Assembly (NCBI RefSeq): GCF_002838765.1
Contig: NZ_CP025120.1
Span: 992,001-1,056,000 of the forward strand
Length of the DNA: 64,000 nucleotides
Origin: Kangiella profundi
GTDB lineage: Bacteria > Pseudomonadota > Gammaproteobacteria > Enterobacterales > Kangiellaceae
Direction of reading: 5' to 3'
The position numbers and the translations under genes are program-made. Numbering within the stretch: the stretch's first letter is position 1; each line of letters starts with the position of its first letter. The notes beneath the pieces are model-generated. The model ran no database searches and was not told where the DNA came from. It saw only the letters and a list, made by a program, of their open reading frames with translations. Below, piece after piece: positions 9,263-18,155 of this stretch.

Positions 9263-9268
9263 ATTATA
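9263..9268 (-). promoter_or_regulatory. Candidate -10 box for metJ
   Basis: On the minus strand this reads TATAAT, 30 bases upstream of the metJ ATG. No good -35 is seen at 17 bp, so this is a weak prediction. Confidence 0.35.
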
Positions 9269-9293
9269 CATTCTTTTCAGCCCTCTAAACATC

Positions 9294-9323
9294 TTGACTT
9301 TCATTCTACTAAAAGAATATATT
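9294..9323 (+). promoter_or_regulatory. Candidate sigma-70 promoter for metXBLF
   Basis: TTGACT (9294-9299) and TATATT (9318-9323) are separated by 18 bp, each matching 5 of 6 consensus bases. The predicted transcription start near 9330 falls at the edge of the MetJ boxes at 9332-9347. Confidence 0.6.
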
Positions 9324-9331
9324 GGCCATAT

Positions 9332-9347
9332 AGACGTCTAAACGTCT
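9332..9347 (+). promoter_or_regulatory. Tandem MetJ operator upstream of metX
   Basis: Two directly adjacent 8-mers, AGACGTCT (9332-9339, perfect) and AAACGTCT (9340-9347, 7 of 8), form a minimal MetJ operator. It sits just downstream of the predicted -10 box, where bound MetJ would block initiation of metXBLF. Confidence 0.88.
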
Positions 9348-9395
9348 TTATTTTTCTGGCATGCTCCATACCAGGTTTATGCCTTTAAGAGGTAA

Positions 9396-10418
9396 ATGAT
9401 GACCAATCAAGCAGTAGAACAAAAAAACATAACTTCTGAGGAAAGGTGGAATCCTTTATCCAATAGTTTAGAGGCAGGTGCCGGTTTTATAGAAGCCGGC
9501 ACTGTCTCTATAGAACATTTAGATTTATTGCATGGCGGAAATCTGAGTGACATTTCGGTTCATTACAACCGTTATGGCGCAAACGATAGGCCAGCATTGG
9601 TTGTGCTTGGTGGGATTTCATCTTCCCGTGATATCCACGAGTGGTGGGCTGACTTATTTGGTCATCGAAAGCCATTGGATTTAGAGCAGTTCCAAGTTAT
9701 TGGAGTGGATTACATTGTCAATAATGATCAGCAGCGCCCTAGCTTAATTTCAAGTTTCGATCAGGCCAGAGTCATCAGTGAAGTTTTGGCAAATCTAGAT
9801 ATAAAGCACTTAGAGGCTATTATCGGTAGTTCTTATGGCGGAATGGTAGCACTGGCTTTTGCGCATCTCTTTCCACAAAAACTCCACAAGCTGGTTTGTA
9901 TCGCAGCGGCTCATACTAATACACAAACCTCGATAGCACAGCGCCAGATTCAGCAGCAAATTCTCCAACTTGGGGTCAGCTCTGGAAAATCTCAAGAAGC
10001 AGTTTCGATTGCTCGCCAATTAGGCTTTATCAGTTACCGCAGTCAGCAAGAGCTAGAGAGTCGCTTCAATTCAAACAGGATCATTGAACAGCAAAATTTC
10101 AGCAATGAATTAATCAATTATCTGAAGTATCAGGGCGATAAGTTTGCCGCTAAGTTTGATATTGAACGTTATCGATGTTTATCCCAATCCATAGATTTAC
10201 ACAAAGTCGATCCCAAAGGGGTCGTAACCGATGCTTTGTTTATTGGAATCGATAGTGACCAGTTAGTGCCTGCTGATCTAATCAAAGAGACTGCAAATTT
10301 ATGTAGCGGCCAATCTCAATTCAAAAAAATAAATTCATACTTCGGTCACGATGGTTTTCTTCTGGAAGCCTCGCAGCTAACCGAGAGTATCACTCCATTT
10401 CTGAGGAACAAACGATGA
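9396..10418 (+). CDS. metX: Homoserine O-acyltransferase, MetX type
   Basis: The 340-residue alpha/beta-hydrolase acylates homoserine, the first step from homoserine to methionine. Seen: G-G-I-S-S after strand VVL, nucleophile elbow G-S-S-Y-G-G-M, and the C-terminal catalytic H-D of Y-F-G-H-D-G-F-L-L-E. Acetyl-CoA-using MetX proteins usually carry G-D/G-S-x-H at the oxyanion site, whereas G-G-I-S is found in MetX enzymes reported to use succinyl-CoA, so the succinyl donor is my inference. RBS AAGAGG at 9387-9392. It is the first gene of metX-metB-metL-metF, with a 4-base ATGA overlap to metB. Confidence 0.88.
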   Translation: MMTNQAVEQKNITSEERWNPLSNSLEAGAGFIEAGTVSIEHLDLLHGGNLSDISVHYNRYGANDRPALVVLGGISSSRDIHEWWADLFGHRKPLDLEQFQVIGVDYIVNNDQQRPSLISSFDQARVISEVLANLDIKHLEAIIGSSYGGMVALAFAHLFPQKLHKLVCIAAAHTNTQTSIAQRQIQQQILQLGVSSGKSQEAVSIARQLGFISYRSQQELESRFNSNRIIEQQNFSNELINYLKYQGDKFAAKFDIERYRCLSQSIDLHKVDPKGVVTDALFIGIDSDQLVPADLIKETANLCSGQSQFKKINSYFGHDGFLLEASQLTESITPFLRNKR

Positions 10419-11593
10419 CACACACCAATCAAACAATCTCCGTCCGTTCAGGAATTGAAACGGATCAACAGTTTGGGGCGGTTACTCCGCCCTTATACTT
10501 ATCCTCAAATTATACCTTTGCTGATCTAGAACAACCAAGACGCTATGACTACAGCCGCTCAGGTAATCCAACCCGCGATACTTTAGCTGAAACCTTAGCC
10601 GAGCTTGAGTCTGGTGCCGGTGGAATTGTTACTTCAAGCGGCATGTCAGCGGTGTATCTGGTTACCCACCTGCTAAATAAAGGCGATCTGATCATTGCGC
10701 CACACGACTGTTATGGGGGCACCTATCGTCTGCTCAATAGTCTCGCAAAAAAAGGTTTGTTTGAAGTTCAGTTTGTCGATCAGGGTTGTGAAGAGAGTTT
10801 CAAATCGGCTTTAAAAAGAAAACCAAAATTACTTTGGATTGAAACGCCCAGTAACCCTTTACTAAGAGTGGTAGATATTAACAAGCTCTGCCAACTGGCC
10901 GGTAATGATGTGATTAAAGTTGTCGATAACACATTTTTATCGCCGGTTTTGCAACAGCCACTGAAACTTGGAGCAGATGTGGTTGTTCATTCGACAACGA
11001 AATATATCAATGGACACAGTGATGTGGTGGGCGGTGCAGTTATTGCCAAAGAGCAGGAGCTTTATGAGCAACTTGCATGGTGGGCAAATTGTATTGGGAT
11101 TACAGGATCGCCCTTTGATAGCTTTATCACCAGCCGAGGATTGCGTACTCTTTCTGTTCGAATTCGTCAGCACCAGGAAAATACCCACAAAGTAGTTGAG
11201 TTTTTGCAACAACAGTCGCTTGTTAAACACATCTGCTATCCCGGTCTGAAATCTCATCCAACTCACACAATCGCCGCTCAGCAGCAAAGTGGCTTTGGTG
11301 CCATGTTGTCTTTTGAACTGGATCTTGAGCGCGCCAATTTAAGAACCTTTGTTAACAGCTTGAAACTTTTCTCTCTTGCTGAGTCTTTGGGAGGTGTTGA
11401 AAGTTTGATTTGTCATCCTGCAACCATGACTCATGCAGCAATGGATGAGAAGGCTCGTCAAACCGCCGGTATCAGCAGTAGCTTATTACGGCTTTCGGTT
11501 GGCATAGAAGAAGCCACTGACCTGATTAAAGATTTAGCGAGTGCATTTAAACGATCTCAAATTAAAGTGTTAAAGGGTGAGCAACATGGCTGA
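10415..11593 (+). CDS. metB: Cystathionine gamma-synthase (trans-sulfuration PLP enzyme)
   Basis: The 392-residue protein belongs to the Cys/Met metabolism PLP family. The PLP lysine is in H-S-T-T-K-Y-I-N-G-H-S-D, the Tyr of Y-S-R-S-G-N-P-T contacts the cofactor, and V-V-D-N-T-F-L-S-P supplies the Asp. It joins acyl-homoserine and cysteine to cystathionine. Family members such as O-acetylhomoserine sulfhydrylase or MetC are similar, but the length and the neighbours favour MetB. Its start overlaps the metX stop and its end overlaps metL, implying translational coupling. Confidence 0.87.
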   Translation: MTHTNQTISVRSGIETDQQFGAVTPPLYLSSNYTFADLEQPRRYDYSRSGNPTRDTLAETLAELESGAGGIVTSSGMSAVYLVTHLLNKGDLIIAPHDCYGGTYRLLNSLAKKGLFEVQFVDQGCEESFKSALKRKPKLLWIETPSNPLLRVVDINKLCQLAGNDVIKVVDNTFLSPVLQQPLKLGADVVVHSTTKYINGHSDVVGGAVIAKEQELYEQLAWWANCIGITGSPFDSFITSRGLRTLSVRIRQHQENTHKVVEFLQQQSLVKHICYPGLKSHPTHTIAAQQQSGFGAMLSFELDLERANLRTFVNSLKLFSLAESLGGVESLICHPATMTHAAMDEKARQTAGISSSLLRLSVGIEEATDLIKDLASAFKRSQIKVLKGEQHG

Positions 11594-14069
11594 GAAGGTT
11601 CAGATAAAGGCAGAAACCTATAGCGAAGATATTTCTCTATCTAGAAATTATAAAAATTTAGGCATTAATGTGCATAAATTTGGCGGTTCCAGTTTGGCTA
11701 CCAGTAAACAATTAGAGAAAGTCTGCGACATTATTGTAAATCAAACCAGGCCAGGAGATATTATTGTCGTTTCTGCCAATGGAGATGTGACGGATCGACT
11801 CATCAGTGTCGCACATGGCCGGCATCACTCGATACCAGAGCTGGTAGAATACTTTAAGCAACTAGCTTCAGAGTTACCCATTGATAGTGATAGTTTTTTA
11901 AAGCAACTCAGCAAAGATTTCGAAGTAATAAAGGAACTGTCTCAGCAGATTCCTGTTCCAACCGATAGCATTTTAGCTTTTGGTGAAAAGTGGTCAGCCC
12001 GACTAATTAGCGAATTACTGTTAGGTTATCAATGCAATGCGCAGGCTGTTGATGCCAGTCATTATCTCAAGCTAACGTCACTTCATGAATACAATCAATT
12101 TGATGAGCAATTTGCCGAAGTTAATTTTTCCAGTCTGTATGAATCATTTCTTGATCATTTAGATTGTAACAACACTCGGTTTGTATTTACCGGTTTTATA
12201 GCCAGCGATAACAACGGTAGGCTCATCACTTTAGGACGGAACGGTAGCGACTATAGCGCGACTGCGATTGCACAACTGGTGCAGGCCAATTCTGTTACCA
12301 TTTGGACCGACGTGGATGGTATTTTTACTGCCGATCCGAATATTGTGAGCAACGCACAAAGAGTTGAACACTTGTCTTTATGTGAGGCGCAGGCAATCTC
12401 AGAGCTGGGTGCTAATGTTCTACACCAAAAAACAGTCACCCCACTTTTGACCTACAAAACCAGCGCCTCAATAAAAAGCTCATTCCTAAATTCTTCCGTC
12501 GGCACAGAAATAACACAGCATCCAACCAGTTTTGGACAGGTTAAAACGATAGCGGCTAAACAGGCACTGGTACGTATCGTTATCAATAATATTAATGAGC
12601 TCAGTGCGAGAACTGTTCAGCAGAAAATACTGCTGAATCAGACTGCCAGTTATGCCAGTAATTTTGATCGGACTTTAGATAGGTTGACATTTTATGTGGC
12701 TGAATCTGATCGCTTTAATTGCATTTCTATCATACAGGCGGCTCAGTTCTATCCTATCGTTGAAAAAAACAACCTTTCACTGATTAGTTTGGTAGGCCAG
12801 GGTATTCGCCAGAATCATAAAGTAATCAGCAAATTCATTGAGCGACTTGAGCGATATTCTATAGAAGAGATTCACTATCCCGCTAATGCTCATACTTTAT
12901 GCGTTTTGATAGAGGATGAGCAGGCTATTACTTTATTGCATGACTTGCACGACACCTTTTTTGAACGAGAACCTTCGATACCTATTGTTGTGCTGGGTTA
13001 TGGCAATATTGGTAAACAGTTTTTACGGATCTTAAAGGATAACAAGTCTGAAATTGAATCATCGCTTAATCAGTCATTGTCTTTATTGGCAGTAGCCAAT
13101 AGCCGACACTACGTATTGTCCAAGAATTGTTTAACTCGTCATGAAGATACCATCGAATTACTTGAAGATGATAATAATACTGAGAGTAGATCTTGTGATA
13201 ATAAGCCCCTCATAGAGAGCAATCTTAATAATCAACTCTTAAAGGCCTTAAATAGTTATTCAAATAAAGAACTGGTTGTTATTGATCTTACTGCCAGTGA
13301 AGAAATTGCAAACCTCTATACAGAGTTTGCCAATAGTGGTTGGCATATTATATCTGCCAATAAAATTGCAGCATCGGATCATAAGCTAGCCAGTCATATT
13401 GAGCGAATTCAATCGCAAAAAAATCGTAAGTGGTTTAAAAACACTACAGCTGGTGCAGGTATTCCTATCCAGTCAAGCATCAAGAAACTAAAGGAAGCGG
13501 GCGATACGATACTCAGTATTTCTGGAATCTTTTCAGGTTCGCTGTCTTGGTTGTTTGGGCAGTTTGACGGTCAAAAAGCCTTTTCTGAGTTACTCCTTGA
13601 GGCCAAGAATAATGCCTTTACTGAGCCAGATCCCCGCGAAGACTTATCGGGTAATGATGTTATTCGCAAAATTCGAATCTTAGCAAGAGAGGCGGGCTTC
13701 CTTAATGCAAGAGAGAGTTTTGAACCAGCTTTATCTGATTCCTTACTTCAGGGTGACTTGCCCCAATTTTGGGATAACTTAACCGCAGTTGATAAGTACT
13801 ATGCTGAACTGTATCAGCAGGCAAAATCCCAAGGTGGATTGCTTCGTTACATTGCGACGTTAACTAAACAGGAGCTGACCCTGAAGTTAGAAGTTATCCA
13901 ACCGGAACATCCTTTCGCAAATCTCAACCCTTGTGACAATGTGTTTGCTATCCGCAGTGAATGGTACAAGGACAATCCTCTTATTCTACAAGGTCCCGGG
14001 GCTGGCCGTGAAGTTACTGCTGCGGGCGTTCTTAATGACCTTTGTGATTTACTAAGGAGTGTTGCATGA
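11586..14069 (+). CDS. metL: Bifunctional aspartokinase/homoserine dehydrogenase II
   Basis: The 827-residue fusion carries an aspartokinase domain (K-F-G-G-S-S-L, later T-L-G-R-N-G-S-D-Y-S-A and W-T-D-V-D-G-I), a central ACT-like region, and a homoserine dehydrogenase domain with the Rossmann motif V-V-L-G-Y-G-N-I-G-K and the catalytic stretch LSGNDVIRKIRILAREAG. It supplies homoserine to metX. I chose ATG 11586 rather than GTG 11577 because AAAGGG at 11572-11576 is well spaced for it; it overlaps the metB end by 8 bases. The linker between domains (about residues 510-540) is Asn/Asp-rich. ThrA is the alternative name, but the met operon context favours MetL. Confidence 0.93.
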   Translation: MAEKVQIKAETYSEDISLSRNYKNLGINVHKFGGSSLATSKQLEKVCDIIVNQTRPGDIIVVSANGDVTDRLISVAHGRHHSIPELVEYFKQLASELPIDSDSFLKQLSKDFEVIKELSQQIPVPTDSILAFGEKWSARLISELLLGYQCNAQAVDASHYLKLTSLHEYNQFDEQFAEVNFSSLYESFLDHLDCNNTRFVFTGFIASDNNGRLITLGRNGSDYSATAIAQLVQANSVTIWTDVDGIFTADPNIVSNAQRVEHLSLCEAQAISELGANVLHQKTVTPLLTYKTSASIKSSFLNSSVGTEITQHPTSFGQVKTIAAKQALVRIVINNINELSARTVQQKILLNQTASYASNFDRTLDRLTFYVAESDRFNCISIIQAAQFYPIVEKNNLSLISLVGQGIRQNHKVISKFIERLERYSIEEIHYPANAHTLCVLIEDEQAITLLHDLHDTFFEREPSIPIVVLGYGNIGKQFLRILKDNKSEIESSLNQSLSLLAVANSRHYVLSKNCLTRHEDTIELLEDDNNTESRSCDNKPLIESNLNNQLLKALNSYSNKELVVIDLTASEEIANLYTEFANSGWHIISANKIAASDHKLASHIERIQSQKNRKWFKNTTAGAGIPIQSSIKKLKEAGDTILSISGIFSGSLSWLFGQFDGQKAFSELLLEAKNNAFTEPDPREDLSGNDVIRKIRILAREAGFLNARESFEPALSDSLLQGDLPQFWDNLTAVDKYYAELYQQAKSQGGLLRYIATLTKQELTLKLEVIQPEHPFANLNPCDNVFAIRSEWYKDNPLILQGPGAGREVTAAGVLNDLCDLLRSVA

Positions 14070-14992
14070 ATCGAGCAGAACGTTTGTATTCACATGTTCA
14101 GGAACTGGAAAGGATCAATAATGATTTTGCCAGCCTTTCTGGCAACGTTAATATTTCTTTTGAATTTTTCCCACCACGTAGTGAGGATATGAATCAGGTT
14201 TTGTGGCAGAGCATAAAGAAGCTTGAGCCACTACAGCCAGATTTTGTCTCTGTAACTTATGGTGCTGGTGCCAGTACTCGTGAACGTACTCATGATGTCA
14301 TTGAAAAGATTTATACTGAAACCAGTTTGAATGCAGTGCCTCACTTAACCTGTATTGACGCTTCTGAGGCAGAAATTGAGCAAGTTACTCACCGCTATTG
14401 GGAAATTGGCGTTCGTCATATTGTTGCTTTACGTGGTGATAAACCTGATGACTCTGATAAACATAATGGTGACTTTACCTATGCCACCGATTTGATTAAG
14501 AAACTCAAAAGTCTGTATGACTTTGATATCAGTGTTGCCGCCTATCCCGAAGTGCATCCAGAAGCAGAGTCAGCTCAATCAGATTTTGAAAACCTTAAGC
14601 GAAAGGTGGATGCTGGTGCCAATCGAGCGATAACCCAGTTCTTTTTTAATGCAGAACATTTCCTAAGACTTAGGGATAAGTGTGTTCGTGATAATGTTGA
14701 AGTGGAATTAATCCCCGGTATTTTGCCAGTTACCAATTTTTTACAGTTATTGAAGTTTGCTCGTTTTACTCAGGTCGAGATTCCTGGATGGATGCATAAG
14801 CTGTATCAGGGGCTTGACCAGGATCCTATTACCCGGCAATTGATTGCGTCTCATATTGCCATCGAGCAGGTAAAACTACTGGCCAAGGAGGGTATTAAGA
14901 ACTTTCATTTTTATACCCTAAACCGTGCAGATCTGACCTACGCGATTTGTCACAGCTTAGGCAGAAGGGATTGTTTTGCAGCAGCGAGTTAA
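14066..14992 (+). CDS. metF: 5,10-methylenetetrahydrofolate reductase
   Basis: The 308-residue FAD enzyme reduces methylene-THF to 5-methyl-THF, the methyl donor for MetH further along the window. Seen: S-F-E-F-F-P-P-R near residue 30, the catalytic-region V-S-V-T-Y-G-A-G, V-A-L-R-G-D, the flavin/folate loop A-A-Y-P-E-V-H-P-E-A, and the C-terminal F-H-F-Y-T-L-N-R. It overlaps metL by 4 bases (ATGA) and ends the metXBLF operon, so it should be under the same MetJ control. Confidence 0.96.
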   Translation: MNRAERLYSHVQELERINNDFASLSGNVNISFEFFPPRSEDMNQVLWQSIKKLEPLQPDFVSVTYGAGASTRERTHDVIEKIYTETSLNAVPHLTCIDASEAEIEQVTHRYWEIGVRHIVALRGDKPDDSDKHNGDFTYATDLIKKLKSLYDFDISVAAYPEVHPEAESAQSDFENLKRKVDAGANRAITQFFFNAEHFLRLRDKCVRDNVEVELIPGILPVTNFLQLLKFARFTQVEIPGWMHKLYQGLDQDPITRQLIASHIAIEQVKLLAKEGIKNFHFYTLNRADLTYAICHSLGRRDCFAAAS

Positions 14993-15018
14993 GATGCTGG
15001 CGACAAGCACCAGCATCT
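14992..15018. terminator. Hairpin between convergent metF and cusA
   Basis: Stem AGATGCTGG (14992-15000) with CCAGCATCT (15010-15018), 9 perfect base pairs and a 9-base loop. No T-run follows on either strand, so termination would be weak; it overlaps the metF stop. Confidence 0.45.
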
Positions 15019-15026
15019 AAGTCGAC

Positions 15027-18000
15027 TTAGTTTTGAATGGAGCGTGCGCGCCAGAGGTAATACACCAGAGGTAAAACGACCAGTGTTAATATTAAGGCAC
15101 TTAACATTCCTCCTACCATAGGTGTCGCAATTCCACTCATCAGTTCTGCTCCGGTACCTCCACCAAGTAGAATCGGCAATAGACCTAATATGATTGAAGC
15201 GGCTGTCATCATAATTGGGCGAACTCTCAATGAGGCTCCCTCAATAATGGCCTGTCTTAGTTGATCTTTATCCACGCTCGTTGCATTGGAACGGGTTAGC
15301 TCTTGATAGGACTGGTTGAGATAGACCAACATAATGACCCCAATCTCGACTGCCACACCAGCCAACGCGATAAAGCCAACCCAGACCGCCACGGAAAAGT
15401 TTAATCCCATTAGGTAAGTCAGCCAGAGGCTGCCGACTATGGCCAGCGGTAGGGTGCCCATGATAATAATCACTTCCATTAAGTTTCTGAAACTTAAGTA
15501 AAGCAATACCATGATTATGGCTAAAGTTAGTGGTAAGACATAACTAAGTTTTTTCTCTGCTCTGAGCATGTACTCATACTGACCTGCCCAGTTCAATGAG
15601 TAGCCAGCAGGCAGTTGCAGTTGCTCATTCACCGCCTGTTGTGCCTGGCTTACGTAGTGGCCGATATCGATATTCTCGATATCAACAAACACGGTACCAT
15701 TGATACGGGCATTTTCGCTTTTGATGGCGGGTGGCCCATCCAGGATTTGGATGGTAGCGACATCACCTAAAGCAATTCTTTGTCCGGCAGGAGTCACTAT
15801 CGGTAATAAAGCCAATTGCTCCGGAGAATCTCGATACTCCTGAGGATAACGAATATTGACAGGATAGCGCTCAAGTCCTTCTACCGTCTGAGTAATATTC
15901 ATGCCCCCAACCGCTGTTGAAATGACCTGTTGAATATTTTTGATATTCAAGCCATAACGGGCGGCTTTTTCACGATGAATATCAATGTCCAGATAACGAC
16001 CCCCAGCAACACGTTCAGAGTAGACTGACGCAGTTCCGGGAACCTTCTGCAGTATTTGTTCAAGTTGCTTACCAATATTTTCAATAACACTGAGATCGGG
16101 GCCTGAAACTTTAATACCGACAGGGGTTTTAATACCCGTTGCGAGCATGTCGATTCGAGTTTTGATGGGCATAACCCAGGCATTTGATAGCCCCGGAATT
16201 TTTACCAAGCGTTCTAGCTCTTGCTTGATACTGCTGGTGGTTACTCCCTTTCGCCATTGCTCTTTCGGTTTCAACTGGATAAAAGTTTCTATCATGGTTA
16301 GTGGAGCAGGATCGGTCGCTGTATCAGCGCGACCAATTTTACCGAACACGGTTTTGACTTCGGGTACCGACATGATTAACTTATCGGTTTGCTGCAAAAT
16401 TTCACGCGCCTCACCAATAGAAAGACCAGGGTAAGTGGTTGGCATATACATCAAGTCGCCTTCATCAAGTTCTGGCATAAACTCGCTACCGATTTTGGTC
16501 GCGGGCCATAAACCAATAACCATCAATAAGGCAATCACACCTAAGGTTGCTTTGGGGAATTTCAAAATCTTGGTCAGCACCGGCTTATACAGCTTAATTA
16601 AACCTCTATTGATAGGGTTTTTGTTCTCTGGTTTTATTTTACCGCGAACGAAGTATCCCATCAGAACAGGCACCAAAGTTATCGCCAGTGCAGCTGATGC
16701 AGCCATGGCATAAGTTTTGGTGAAGGCAAGAGGGGAGAACATGCGTCCTTCCTGAGCTTCAAGAGTAAAGACAGGAATAAAGCTGGCAGTGATGATCAAC
16801 AGGCTGAAGAATAATGCAGGCCCCACTTCAGTCGCTGACTGGCTAACAACTTCCCAACGCTGCTTGCTGGTTAACGGCTGCTCATCTGTCCGGGCTCGTT
16901 CAAGATGTTTATGCATATTTTCAATCATCACAATGGCACCATCGACCATGGTTCCAATGGCGATAGCAATGCCACCAAGCGACATAATATTGGCGTTCAG
17001 TCCCTGCCAGTGCATGATAATAAATGCGGTCAGAATGCCAACGGGCAAACTGATGACAGCTACCAGTGAGGAGCGCACATGGAACAGGAATACCATGCAA
17101 ACCAGGGCAACAATTAATAACTCTTCAATCAGCTTCTGCCACAAATTATCAACTGCGCGTTCAATCAGACCACTACGATCATATACTGTGATCAGCTCAA
17201 CACCTTGAGGTAGGCTTGATTGGAGTTGGGTGAGTTTATCTTTAACGGAATTAATGGTTTGTTGAGCATTCTCCCCAAAACGCATAACAATAATACCGCC
17301 AACGGTTTCGCCTTGCCCATTGAGCTCAGCGATTCCACGACGCATCTGTGGGCCAACAGAAATATCGGCCACGTCTTTTAACAGTAGGGGAGTACCCTGA
17401 TCATTGACTCCAAGTGGGATCAGTCCAATATCTTCCTGATTTTTCAGATAACCACTTGCCCTGACCATATATTCCGCCTCAGCCATTTCAATAACTGAAG
17501 CACCGACTTCCTGGTTGCTTTGTTGAATCGCTCTCTGGATTAAATCTAGTGGAATTGAATAAGCGCGAAGTTTTTCTGGATCAACTTTGACCTGATACTG
17601 TTTAACCATGCCGCCAACGGTTGCGACTTCTGAAACACCTTCTACGGTTTGTAGTTCATATTTTAGGAACCAGTCCTGCAGACTGCGCAATTGGCTGATA
17701 TCAGTTTGTCCCGTCTTGTCGACCAAGGCATACAGATAAACCCAGCCGACGCCTGTAGCATCAGGACCTAACTGGGGTTTTGCTGTTTCAGGCAGACTGG
17801 GAGCAACCTGGCTTAAGTATTCCAGTACTCTTGATCGTGCCCAATATAGATCGGTGTCTTCATCGAAAATGACATAAACGTAAGAGTCACCAAAGAATGA
17901 AAATCCGCGTACCGTTTGTGCTCCAGGTACCGATAGCATGGCAGTGGTTAACGGGTAAGTTACCTGATCCTCAACAACCTGTGGGGCTTGTCCTGGATAA

Positions 18001-18155
18001 CTGGTTTTGATAATGACCTGTACATCAGACAAGTCAGGTATCGCATCTACCGGTGTTTTCTTGAGGGAATAAACTCCGACACCAACAAGGATTAGTGTCG
18101 CCAGCAAGACGAAGAAACGGTTGTGGATTGACCAGCGAATAATGGAAGCGATCAT
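15027..18155 (-). CDS. cusA: Copper/silver efflux RND pump CusA
   Basis: The 1042-residue protein has the heavy-metal-efflux RND plan: a TM helix after the N-terminus (FFVLLATLILVGVGVY), two large periplasmic loops and two six-helix bundles. Motifs include D-A-I-P-D-L-S-D-V-Q-V near residue 35, AIAIGTMVDGAIVMIENMHK in the fourth TM region, G-S-E-F-M-P-E-L-D-E-G-D, and V-E-I-G-V-I-M-L-V-Y-L. It drives proton-coupled export of Cu(I)/Ag(I) through the CusC channel. The start overlaps the cusB stop (ATGA). The metal type is inferred from CusA similarity and from the Met/His-rich partners. Confidence 0.93.
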   Translation of the reverse strand: MIASIIRWSIHNRFFVLLATLILVGVGVYSLKKTPVDAIPDLSDVQVIIKTSYPGQAPQVVEDQVTYPLTTAMLSVPGAQTVRGFSFFGDSYVYVIFDEDTDLYWARSRVLEYLSQVAPSLPETAKPQLGPDATGVGWVYLYALVDKTGQTDISQLRSLQDWFLKYELQTVEGVSEVATVGGMVKQYQVKVDPEKLRAYSIPLDLIQRAIQQSNQEVGASVIEMAEAEYMVRASGYLKNQEDIGLIPLGVNDQGTPLLLKDVADISVGPQMRRGIAELNGQGETVGGIIVMRFGENAQQTINSVKDKLTQLQSSLPQGVELITVYDRSGLIERAVDNLWQKLIEELLIVALVCMVFLFHVRSSLVAVISLPVGILTAFIIMHWQGLNANIMSLGGIAIAIGTMVDGAIVMIENMHKHLERARTDEQPLTSKQRWEVVSQSATEVGPALFFSLLIITASFIPVFTLEAQEGRMFSPLAFTKTYAMAASAALAITLVPVLMGYFVRGKIKPENKNPINRGLIKLYKPVLTKILKFPKATLGVIALLMVIGLWPATKIGSEFMPELDEGDLMYMPTTYPGLSIGEAREILQQTDKLIMSVPEVKTVFGKIGRADTATDPAPLTMIETFIQLKPKEQWRKGVTTSSIKQELERLVKIPGLSNAWVMPIKTRIDMLATGIKTPVGIKVSGPDLSVIENIGKQLEQILQKVPGTASVYSERVAGGRYLDIDIHREKAARYGLNIKNIQQVISTAVGGMNITQTVEGLERYPVNIRYPQEYRDSPEQLALLPIVTPAGQRIALGDVATIQILDGPPAIKSENARINGTVFVDIENIDIGHYVSQAQQAVNEQLQLPAGYSLNWAGQYEYMLRAEKKLSYVLPLTLAIIMVLLYLSFRNLMEVIIIMGTLPLAIVGSLWLTYLMGLNFSVAVWVGFIALAGVAVEIGVIMLVYLNQSYQELTRSNATSVDKDQLRQAIIEGASLRVRPIMMTAASIILGLLPILLGGGTGAELMSGIATPMVGGMLSALILTLVVLPLVYYLWRARSIQN

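Noticed and set aside
16435..17208. Plus-strand frames within cusA
   Set aside because: They are antisense shadows of the well-supported RND pump gene.
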